Source: Symbiodinium natans (Eukaryota > Sar > Dinophyceae > Suessiales > Symbiodiniaceae). From it: a stretch of 64,000 nt of DNA. Below, piece by piece: positions 15,001 through 27,000 of this stretch. Positions within the stretch are counted from its first letter, which is position 1. Each line of letters starts with the position of its first letter. The stretch is from the NCBI GenBank assembly GCA_905221605.1, contig CAJNDS010001557.1, forward strand, positions 1,167,501-1,231,500, given 5' to 3'. The notes beneath the pieces were generated by a model, which had not been told where the DNA came from, made no database searches, and was given only the letters and a program-made list of their open reading frames with translations. The translations under genes and the position numbers were made by a program.

Positions 15001-18000
15001 GCCGTTTGTGTATTCACTTCTTTTCTTTCAGTCGTTTACCACTTTCTTCATTTATAAACATAATAGATGGGGATTCTTTTGATCCCAGCTTGACCGTGAG
15101 GGTTGAGGGTTTATAGGGACCCTAAACCCTAAACCCCAAACCCCAAAACCTAAACCCTAAACCCTAAACCACCTAGAGGTGTTCGGGATCTCGGTCCCTC
15201 TAACTCTAGGGCCCTAAACCGCAGCCCTAAACCCGAAACCCTCAGCTCTAAACCCTAAACCCTCAGCTCTAAACCCTAAACCCTAAACCCTAAACCCTAA
15301 ACCCTAAACCCTAAACCCTAAACCCTAAACCCTAAACCCTAAACCCTAAACCCTAAACCCTAAACCCTAAACCCTAAACCCTAAACCCTAAACCCTAAAC
15401 CCTAAACCCTAACCTAAACCCTAAACCCTAAACCCTAAACCCTAAACCCTAAACCCTAAACCCTAAACCCTAAACCCTAAACCCTAAACCCTAAACCCTA
15501 AACCCTAAACCCTAACCCTAAACCCTAGCGGCCCTTCGACCATCCTTGGGCCGCAAAATCGCAGGTCATCAAAGCCGTCGTGAAGGGGCTGGAGAGCCGG
15601 GACGAGGCAGCATGTCGCTTTTTTGGGGCTTAGGGTTTAGGGTTTAGGGTTTAGGGTTTAGAGTTTAGGGTTTAGGGTTCAGGGTTTAGGGTTTAGGGTT
15701 AGGGTTTAGGGTTTAGGGGGCTGCTGTCGTAGACGGCAGGTGCAACCTTCTTTTTTTTTAAGGGGCAGCTGCAGATGATTTGGGAAGATCCACCCGAAGC
15801 CCTAAACTAAAACTCTCAACCCTGAAAGGCTAAACCTAAGGTCTCCGGTGCCAGGTCCTGGGCTCCAGAGAGTTTTGTAAGCTTCACGTGACTCAAGGGT
15901 TTAGGGTTTAGGGTTTAGGGTTTAGGGTTTAGGGTTTAGGGTTTAGGGTTTAGGGTTTAGGGTTTAGGCGCAGGAGATGTCAGCCTGTCAGAAACATCTC
16001 GGCCGGGGCGGGGGGGGGGGGGGGGGGGGGGGGGGAGGGTCGGCGTAAACCCTAAACCCTAAACCCTAAACCCTAAACCCTAAACCCTAAACCCTAATTC
16101 TGTGATGAGGCGTTCAGGCTGTTTCGGGTTCGGGGCTTAGATTTCTGGGTTTTTGGTCTTTCTTCCCTACCATGTTGCTGGACCATCAGGCCTTTTAGCT
16201 TCCAAAAGTGCTTCAACAGCCCGTAAAAACCCTACAACCCCCCTTAACTCCGCTCCGCCAAAACCCAATCACCAAATGCTCAAAGCATCACCTTCCCATG
16301 CACCCTTATCCTTTTCTTAGGGAGACGTGGGCCCCTTCTCTTAGGGATAAGGGGCCCCGCTATCAATCCCAAACCAGGACTTTCCTATACTGTCGCTGGA
16401 AGGTGTCAAGCGATAACAAAGTAAAAGTTCACAATCCAGGGAGTCCCAGCCATACATACCCTCTGCCCTATGCGCCATGCAAGCCCCAAAGCCTACACCC
16501 TAAACCCTGAAACTGGAAGAAACCTAGAAGCCCTAAACACCCTCCGAGCTCTAAATCCCTACAGTGCCTGTTTTAAGCCCCAACAACCCTAAAGGCCCTG
16601 GAGCCACACACCCAACCCCCAAACCCCTCAAACCCTACAAACCCTAAACCCTCAAAACCCTAACCCCTAAAGCCTCACACCCTTAAACCCTAGACCCCTG
16701 AAACCCCTAATCCCTAAATCCCAAACCCCTAAACCCCTCAAACCCTCAACCCCGAAGCCCTTAAACCTTATAGACCCTAAACCCTGGACTCTAACGCCCT
16801 GAAACCCCTAAACCCCCAAACCCTAAATCCTAAACCCCTGACCCCTAAACCCTTAGACCCTTAACCCCTAAACCCCTAAACCCCCAAACCCCCAAACCCC
16901 AAACCCTAAACCCTAAACCCTAAACCCTAAACCCTCCTAAACCCCAAATTTCAAAGCCATGACACGGCGCCGCGGTGCCGCGGCTGCTGCCCTGGGACTG
17001 GGCTTGGGCCTGGCGCTGGGTGGCGGGAGGCCAGGGTTTCAGAATTTAGGTTTATAGGGTTTATAGGGTTTATAGGATTTATAGGGTTTCCAGGGTTTCT
17101 AGGGTTTATAGGATTTATAAGGTTTATAGGGTTTATAGGGTTTATAGGGTTTATAGGGTTTATAGGGTTTATAGGGTTTATAGGGTTTATAGGGTTTATA
17201 GGGTTTATAGGGTTTAGGGTTTATAAGGTTTAGGCTTTGTAAGGTTTAGGGTTTAGGGTTGAGGGGGTTTCTTGGGTTGCAAGTGGGTTATAGTTCAGGG
17301 TTTAGGGGGTTACAGGCTTCATAGGGCCTACAAGTAGGGGCCCCCTTACAATACTAGATTTAGTTAAGGGAGTTATAACCTAAATAGCAAGCAGGACTTA
17401 TAACCCAATTAAGGCCCCTCATAACCCTACATATGACTAGGGGGCCCTACATGTATAGGGTTCGTAGGGTCGTTTGCGGTGTCAGGCTTTGGGAAGCTTT
17501 CGGGTCTGTTCGGGAGGGCTCCACGTCTTCGGGCTAGCAAAAGGAAAGGGTCAAACCCTAAACCCTTTAAACCCTAAACCCTAAACCCTAATGCGTCTAT
17601 GGGGTTGTGGGGTTTGGTGATTGAGGGCTTACTTTGCGATAGCTCACATCGCAGCTCTAGCTCTGCAATCACCCTAAACCTTAAACCTAAGTCAGTTGGT
17701 AGCCAATGGCAACTATGAATCGTACTGGGCCATCCACGGACATGCCGGGCTCGACTCCAGTGCGGTTTGTCGCCTCAATCTTCTGGTGTTTGGTCGCTGG
17801 CATCGCACAAGTTTCTGCTAGGCTCATCAGGCCTTGCCAGATGTCCAGGCAGGCTGGTGGACGATCACGCCAGCGCAGACGTGATTCGCACCATCGCTCA
17901 ACGGCTGGTGTGCGGCCTCCATGTTGCGTTCAACAAGGGGCGGCGGTCGCTGATGAAGGTGGCAAACGGCATCGTGTGCTGCAGGAGAAGGGACTCATGG

Positions 18001-21000
18001 GCTGGATGGGCTTCAGGATTGTACAGGTATATATGTAAACCCCAAACCCGAGATCCTCAACCCAGCCTTGGTTGAGGGTTCCAGCCAGATGTGAGGGCAT
18101 CAGGATAGAGTTCGGTCTTGTTGGTTTGGTCATCCGCGCCCGCTAAACCAAGCCCCAAACCCAAACCCAAACCCGGGTCGGGTTTTGGGTTTAGAGTTTA
18201 GGGTTTGGAGCATAAATCAGTCTGGTAGAGTTTGTGCAGAGTCAGGGAGGTTTCCTTGAGCATTGGGACCCCTGAACCTTGTACCTCGGATGGAGAAGCC
18301 TGGCATGTACAATGTGGCTTCTTCTGTTCCGATACTGCTGATACATATGTATGTACGTATGTATGTATGTATGCATGTATGTATGTATAAATGTATATGT
18401 ATTGGTCGAATGTTTGTGTTGTAAAAACCTAAGCCCAAACACCACCGCAGGGACTTTGCCGTCGCCAGCCATCCTGCCCGAGACGTGCGCGAGGCCATCG
18501 GCTTGGAGGTTTGAAGGGCCGCTTTTGGTTACTAGGGTTTAGGGTTTAGGGTTTAGGGAGTAGATAACCTTCGACCTTTTTGGGGCCCTACACCTATTGC
18601 TCCGCCCCCTTCCCCGGTATCATTCATTGAACTTGTGCTTGACCTTTGTATCTCCTTCCAGGTAAGAATCCCATCAACCGGCGTAACTTCTTGAACCACA
18701 ACTTCACTCACATGCCGAAGGTCAAGACGAAATCGCTGGCCACATACTTTCTTCCCAAACGAAGTGACGCGGGCAAACTTCCTCCAGAGACGCTCACGCA
18801 GTCTGTGGCCACTTTCAGAAAATGTTATGCATGGTTTCATGCACTCACAGATCCCCTTGACGCCGATAGCCGATAGCCAAAGGACTGGCCCGAGCAGTGG
18901 CGTCTTACGGCTTCACCCAACGTTGTACTTCTTTCCACACCACGCCAGTCCTCCTCTCAGGACTCAGAGTCAGAAGATTCCTTGAAGGTCCCAGAGTTCG
19001 CATCCTTAAGTACAACTATCGAATCCCCCCCCATCCGTCGTTGCCTCTTCGGGCTTTCTGAATCTGTAAATTGTAGCATGTCTCACGCTCGACGCCGGGG
19101 ACTTGCACAGCACACGTCGCACTTTGACCTTTTTGGGTTCTCGTATTCCCTTTAGAACCCCAACGGTTCACCTTTCATTCCGCCAGGATACTGGACAACT
19201 AAGTTTTGGGGTGCGGGTTCGGGTTTAGGGTTCAGGGTTTAGGGGTTAGGGCTTAGTGGCTTAAGATTTTAGGGTTTCAGGGCTATGGATCCTCATAGAA
19301 ACCCGGTATGCCCCTGTAAAGTAGCACCTATACAGGCTGGGGCATTGGGCTGGGGGTTGACTGGAGTATCTGAACCCTAAACCCTCACCCGTACATCCTG
19401 GCCTTGGGGTTGAACCGTGTATCTGCCCTAAACCCTGTCGTATCATATGTCATATTCATGTGGCAGGTCCTCCACCTGATGCACCCCCAGTCTGGGTCCC
19501 TAAACCCTAAACCGCAGTGGAGTCAGAAGCTCCCGACACTTCTTTTCCCACCCTCCCTGAGTTTCGTCTGCTTCTGGTGTCTGCACATGTGGACGGGGAG
19601 TGTGGTCTGTCCTTCACATGCACCTCCCAAGGTCGATATTCTTGGGGATAGTTCCTAAATTAGGGTTTAGGGTTAGGGTCTATTTAGGGTTTAGGGACCG
19701 AACTCCTGAACCCTCAACCCTAAACCGCCGTTCCCTAGATCAGTAGGTCATGATTGGCATGGGCATTCAGACACCCACACGTGCCCAAAACAGGTTCTCG
19801 ATGCTTCAGCGATTCAGGTTTCAGGTTTGTAGGAGTTCGGGGGTTTAGGGTTTAGGGTTTAGGTTAGGGTTTGAGTCTGAACCCCTCAAGCTCGATCCCA
19901 CACCCTCAGCCCTCAATGCCACGACTAGTGGCCCCCTTCCCCTTCCCCCCCCCTCTGCCCGCCAAAAGAAAAGAACACAACGAGCAAAAATATGCCCTAA
20001 ACCCTAACCCTAAACCCTAAACCCGAACCCTAAACCCTAAACCCCAAACCCTAAACCCTTCAAGCGGGGCACAGCCCCCAAAAAGAATCCCCCAAAGACA
20101 GCTCACAGGTGTGGTCCCAGTGGCTCCAGAAGCATGCCAGGGGCCTGGGAAGAGGGGGGAAGCCTACATACAGGGTTAGGGTTTAGGGTTTAGGGTTTAG
20201 GGTCTAGGGTCTAGGGTCTAGGGTCTAGGGTCCGGGCCACACAGCTTCAAGACTCCCAAAAACCCTTCATCGAGGCCTTTGGGTTTCAAACAAACCGTAA
20301 ACTCCACGGCGTAACCCCAGACGCTTTGATTGCCACAATACCCGGTATGACCATATGTCCTACAGACCCTCCTAAAAACCCAATATGATGATAGGCCGTA
20401 CATCCTTCGTACCCTGTATGCCTTAGCTACCCTATATTTGTGAAAATATCCTCTACGCCCTAAATTTAATAAGCCCTACAAAGACATGAACGCCGAGAAG
20501 CCCCTACAGCCCTCGGGCACCTCCTGACACGCCCCCCGTGGCCCCAGAGGCCCCCAAGGTTCAGAATTTAGGGGTTTAGGGTCAATTAAACTAAACCCTA
20601 AACCCTAAACCCTGAACCCTGAACCCTGAACCCTGAGCCCGAAATTTGGTCCAAAAACTCGGGTCCGAAACCGAAGTCCTCAAGTTCCGGGCTAAGCCCT
20701 GAACCCTGAACCCTAAATTCAGCCCTAATTTAGAAACATCCCGAAGCCCTTCACACCAATGGGCTCCCTCCTGAGATCCCCAAGTTTGGGGTTTAGGGCT
20801 TAGGGTTTGGGGTTTAGGGCTTAGGGTTTGGGGTTTAGGGTTAGGGTTATAGGGTTATAGGGTTATAGGGTTATAAGGTTATAGGGTTATAGGATTAGAG
20901 GGTTATATCGGGTTATATAGGGTTATATAGGGTTATATAGGGTTATATAGGGTTATATAGGGTTATAGGGTTACGCGGGGGTATAGGGTTATAGGGTTTG

Positions 21001-24000
21001 GGGTTTAGGGTTTGGGGTTTAGGGTTTGGGGTTTAGGGTTATAGGGTTTAGGGCTTTCTTGAAGACTTCGTTTGCGGCCGAGGGGCTTGCCGCCCCCGAG
21101 GACTCCTGGCTGGCGGGGAGCCCCAGACCTGCCCCGTCTGCTGAGGGCTTTAGGGCTTTAGGGTTTGAGGATTTCAGGGCTTTCGGGTTTAGGGTTTGGT
21201 GTTTCTGGGTTTTTGGGGTTCAGGGTTTTTGGATTTAGGGCTTGTAGGGGTTAAGGGCTTTTAGGACTTTTAGGGTCTTAGGGCTTGTGTTCGGGGTGAG
21301 AGGTTTGGGTGGCTACATAGGACTAGAAGGTTTGCAGCATCATGCGTTTCCACCTCAAACATCGTTCGTCAATTAGATGCAGCGTGGGCAGCTGCTGCCC
21401 AGTGTCAAGGCTGTTCAGAGCGGTTGTAGACCTCTATTATTTTGTTCCAGTTGTTGAGGTTGCTGATATCCCCGAGGACACGGCGCTACTCTGGCGCGCG
21501 CAGCGCCTTGGCTTGTCCTGGCCCCTGCACGCGAAGCTGGTGTCGCCCTATCTGGAGGGAGGCTGGGTTTAGGGTTTATGGGGTTTACTGTCTAGGCTGC
21601 TTGTTAGCGTAGTTGAGTGCTTTGGGCACAGGACATATGGGATATGAGTTTGAGGTTTTGGGTGGTGCAGGTGTGAAAGTTGAGGCGCGAGGATCTAGTG
21701 TTCGGGTTTTGAGTTTGAACTCTGAACTTTGAACCCTGAGCCCCAAATCCCAGTTGGCCGCACTCCGCACTCTCATAATCGTGTTGACCAAGAATCTCAC
21801 AGCAGTATCCCTTTTGCGTGTCAAGGGCTGCATGTAGGATCCATTTCGAGGGCTCATTGGGTCCAAGAGTCCAAGAGGGTTCAAGGGTTTAGAGTTTAGG
21901 GTTAGGGACGGTTAGGGTTGAGGGTGAGGCTCTTTGACAAATAAACGTGCTCCACGTGTCTGTCAGCAATGGGCGAGAGTTTCATGAGGGCAGCCCCACG
22001 AACAACCCGCTAAACCCCGCTATGCCCCTTATGTACCCCCTAAGTCCAAGGGCCCCGACGTACTTCAGAACCCTGTAAAGAAGCCAATGATTAGGGACCA
22101 TATTCAGGCACCCATGCAACTCCCCTCAGAGCCCTAAACCCTAAACCCTAAACCCTCTAAACCCTAAACCCTCACCCCCCACAAGAGTGTTGGCATCGTT
22201 TTGCTCGCAGGCCCGCAGGCTGGAGACTATGACGAGATGTACACGCGCTGGCGAGTCCCTACGCTTAGGGCTTAGGGTTTAGGGTTTAGGGTTTCGGGTT
22301 TAGGGTTTAGGGTTTAGGGTTTACGGCTTAGGGCTTAGGGTTTATAGGGTTTAGGGTTTACGGCTTAGGGCTTAGGGTTTATAGGGTTTTGGGGGGGGGC
22401 AGGGCCCATTTGTGGGAAGGTTGATTTCTGTGGAGTTTGAAGAGGTTTGGGCTTAGGATTTATAGGGTCCTGAGCACTGCGACCCCCATGACCTAGCAAA
22501 AGCTAGCACTGGCACCTGCCCCCCTGGCCAAAACCCTAACCCTTACAGGCCCTACACCCTGCACCCTAAACGCTACGTACACACCCTGAACACTATACAT
22601 CCTAAACCCGAAACCCTAAACCCTAAACCCCCCCACCCCCGCCCCAAGGGCCAGATGATCCCAGGCTGCCGGCCTGTTCGAACAGATGGAGTCCGGAGCA
22701 ACGAGGTCGGCAGGAGTCGACCTGAACATGCAGGAGACTCAGGGTTTAGGGTTTAGGGGTTTAGGGGTTTGGGGGTTTAGGGGTTTAGGGTTTGGGGTTT
22801 GGGGGTTGGGGTTTTGGGGTTTAGGGGTTTAGGGGTTTAGGGGTTGAGGGGTTGAGGGGTTTAGGGGTTTAGGGGTTTAGGGGTTTAGGGTTTAGGGTTT
22901 GGGGGTTGGGGTTTTGGGGGTTTAGGGGGTTTAGGTGGTTCAGGGTTTAGGGGTTTAGGGTTTAGGGGTTCAGGATTTGGGGTTGGGGTTGTAGGGTTTA
23001 GGGTTGTAGGGTTTAGGGTCTAGGGTTTCGGGTTTAGGGGTTAAGGTGTAGGGTTTAGGGTTTATTCTCCTTTTTGCTCGGGCTTTTCGGAGCACCCAGA
23101 CGCCAGAAGCCGCAGCGATTTCTTTCTCTACGCCCTACCGAAACCCTCCAACCCTAAACCCTAAATGTTTCGGTTTAGGGTGCTAGGAGGGGTTCGGGTT
23201 GAGGGTTTAGTCTCCCTCCGTAGAACCAGGCTTTGCTAGGGCCCTCTTTGGTAGTTCCCGATCCGCGTGCGAAGGGTTTAGGCTTTAGGGTTTAGGGTTG
23301 CGGGCTTAGGTTTTAGGGTTCGAATGCCGAAACTTATCTATGTTTTGGCAGCCCGAGGAGCCACCATTCAGTTCTCAAGCGGACACGGGGACAATGTTGG
23401 ATAAGGAGTACGAACACCCTAAACCCTAAACCCTAAACCCTAAACCCTAAACCCTAAACCCTAAACCCTAACCCCCCCCCCCCCTGACACCCCAGCACCC
23501 GCAACAAGCAGCCGGAGGACGACTACGACAAGTTTCTCAGCCTCTGGGCCGGGAGGCGCCGCCCTGGAGCCCCAAAATTCGGGTTTAGGGTTTAGGGTTT
23601 AGGGTTTGGGGTTTGGGGTTTGGGGTTTGGGGTTTAGGAGTTTAGGAGTTCAGGGTTTCGGGTCGCCACCTTTGTAGCATCGCGTTCATCGGGGAGCTCG
23701 AAAGAGCAGCGCAATCGCAAAGTCGAGCGTGTCCTTCGGGACTCTGCTGCGGCCAGATGGATGCTGTTACTAAGGCGTTATTGAAGTAGATTAATTGTGC
23801 TCTATTTATACAAGAAATAAGTTCAATCATGCAAAAAATGAATACATGTATTTAAGTGTTGAATATATTCATAGTCCATGATATTTTCTTACGTTATGGT
23901 TTGATGTAATGGGCTGAAACATCAGCGGCCGAGAGGCTTTCGGTGGATTTTGCCCCTTAGCAGTTGCCACCACAAAGTGGCGTTTAGGGTTTATAGGTTT

Positions 24001-27000
24001 AGGGTTTAGGGTTTAGGGTTTAGGGCGTGTCTTGTGATGCGCACTCTCTCTACGGATGTGTAGATCTCATGAGCATCCGCATTGGGGCGATGTGTATTTT
24101 TCCGCAGCCTTGGATTTTGTGTTTTAGGGCGTCTACAAGGCTTAAAGCTTCGGGGGGAGTGGGGGGGGGGCGGGGGCTCTGAGCCCTAAACCCTAAACCC
24201 TAAGCCCTAAACCCTAAACCCTAAACCCTAAACCCTAAACCCACGGCGATGCGGATGCAGGCTGAAGCGGGAGATGCAGCCCTGGCCGGAGGATGCTGAC
24301 ACCGCCCCCGAGTTCCAGATTTATCTTCCGGGAGTCAGGTTTCGGGTTTCTAGGGTTTACAGGGTTTATAGGATTTATAGGGGTTATAGGGGTTATAGGG
24401 TTTATAGGGTTTATAGTGTTTATAGGGTTTATAGGGTTTATAGGGTTTATAGGGTTGATAGGGTTTATAGGGTTTACGGGGTTTATAGGGGTTATAGGGG
24501 TTATAGGGTTTATAGGGTTTATAGGGTTTGTAGGGTTTATAGGGGCTATAGGGTTTATAGACAGTTTTCACAGCGGTTTGTCGGGATGCTGGGGGGGTGG
24601 GGAGGCCTGGGGGTTCAGACCGTCCAAAGGGCATCATTGTCTCTCTCTCTCTCTCTCTCTCTGTCTCGCTCTCTCTCTCACTCTCTTTCTCGCTCTCTCT
24701 CTCTCTATCTTTCTCTCTCTCCCTGTTTTCTTTCTCGCTTTTGCACTCAGCGTTCCATTCCATGAATCCTGGTCGAGCACATCGCCGCCTTGGCCACTGA
24801 TGACTCCTGAGGCATTGAACTTTGCCATCACTGCCTATGAGAAGCAAATGGACTCATGGCCTCGAAACTCTAGGGTTTAGGGCTTAGGGTTTAGGGTTTA
24901 GGGTTTAGGGATTAGGTCGTCCCAGCAACACCTACCGCGCTTAGTACGTTAGAGCCTACAAACCCTACACCCCACCCCAAAACCGACACTTTAGGGGAGA
25001 TCCACTCCCAGCATTTTCCAGACCTCTACAGCTCACTGAGCCATACAGGACCTCACTGTCATTACATAGTAGAAAGTACCCCAAATACCCCTTCCAAATA
25101 GGCCCCGGAATGCCAAAAACTATAGCAGAAAGTACGCACAAATCCCAACCAACATGGCCCCCTAGATGGCAAGGGTCACAGCCCAGTCAAATCTTGGGTT
25201 CTGGGTTTTGGGGTTTAAGGGTCTAGGGCGCCCTAGAAAGCCCACTGCTCACCGTTTCAAACATGCTTCTGTGCCCAGAGTCGGCCGCACAGATTCCCGA
25301 CATTTGGGGGTTCGGTCCTCTTATCAATCCCTAATCATCCCTGTACACAAAGGGGTGCACTTTTCCCAAGCCCAGAAGCCTAATTTTTTGTTGCTCAAAG
25401 CCCAAACGCGTTTGCCTGCTTCCGGCAGCACACCCTAAACCCTAAACCCTAAACCCTCAACCCTAAACCCTAAACCACCTCAGGAGGATCCCTCTCTGTT
25501 CGCTGCGCTCCGGGAAGCGATCCCGCTCGATGAGGCGCCTCGAAAGCTTCGCTCGTCTAGAGGCATCTAGGGTCGAGGGTTTAAAAAAGGCTGCATGGGG
25601 GCCTAAAGCATCTAAACCCCTAACCCTAAACCCTAAACCCTGAACCCTAAACCCTAAACCATAAACCCTATATAGACCCTAAGCCCCAGGTTCCCATTGC
25701 CAGGCATTAGTTTGGGGAATGGCTGGTTCTGAGGTGATGTGTTGCGACGTGGGTTGATACCTTCCATGCGGTTTCGAGGGTATCGCTCGAGGTATCGGTC
25801 ACAAGCAACACAGACATCGTTCCACCGCACGAAAGCGCTTGAGGGTTTAGGGTTTAGGGTTTAGGGTTCAAGTATCTGGGCTTCTTGAAAAAGACAGTCT
25901 CAAGAGAGGAGTGGCTGAGCACATGCAGCTCGAAACCAAAAATGAGCAGCTGCAATGTGGTCTTGGAGGCTTTTCTTCAGCATGAAGGCAAGGATGAGTG
26001 GTTCCCCCATGGGTACTCGGAAAGGAGGTAGAAGTTTAGAAGTTTGGGGTGCGCTGCTGTTTTGGCTGCTTTCATATGTGGAGCTGCTTGCCCGGGTCTG
26101 AACTCACCGCCACGATTTTCATACAGACAGACTCTTGCTCGGATGACTTGCCTTCATTCGGGACTCATTTGAGGATTGGGACATTTCCTGCCCGAGTGTA
26201 AGCTCACCACCGGGGTTTTCAACGTCATCCTTGCTTGGATGACGTCCCTTCTTCGGGGGTTCATATAAACGGCAACCCTAAACCCTAAACCCTAAACCTA
26301 AACCCTAAACCCTAAACCCTAAACCGTGGGATTGCTCTCGTGGACAGGGGAGGAACTTCTGGCACCTCCCTCACCCCTCTCCCGCTCCAGGTTGCGTCCT
26401 GCGGTTTTGATGAGGGAAGCATGTTAGCCATGGGCCCGTCCTGCATCAACCTTAAACCCTAAGCCCTAAACCCTAAACCCCTAAACCCTAAACCCTAAAC
26501 CCCTAAACCCTAAACCCCTACACCCTAAACCTAAAACTCGCCCAAAATCCCATTCCTCAAAGTCGCAGGCCAAGAAGCGCGAGGCGAGCGAATGGGAGGA
26601 CTCGGCCCACAGACTGACATGATGGCAGTTCTCTTGCCCAAAGGGTCCTAAGTGCCTGTATGGGGCACACTTACCCAAACCATCATCGTAATTCCTAGTA
26701 ATTATAGAAGCCCTACTTTCTACTATGTAGGTACTTAGGACCCTTTGGGTTGGTAACCCCGTGGTACCTTAACCCTTTTGTTGGTTATGGGTTCCCTTGT
26801 TAAGTCAGCAACCGCAAAAGAAAGGTGCCCGTACTATAACATGGTTACTGGGCAGGGGTATGAGGGGTTTTTTTGGACCTACTTAGATATATAGGGACTA
26901 TATACCGGATATATATATATATATGTGTATATATATATATATTTCTAGATATATAAATATAAATAAATAAATAAAATAAATAAACAAATATATATATATA

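Noticed and set aside
24274-24880. Overlapping 163-195 codon frames
   Set aside because: Most of their length is the GGGTTTATA and CT repeats (YRVYRV, GFIGFI, SLSLSL). Only the two exon parts at the ends were kept.
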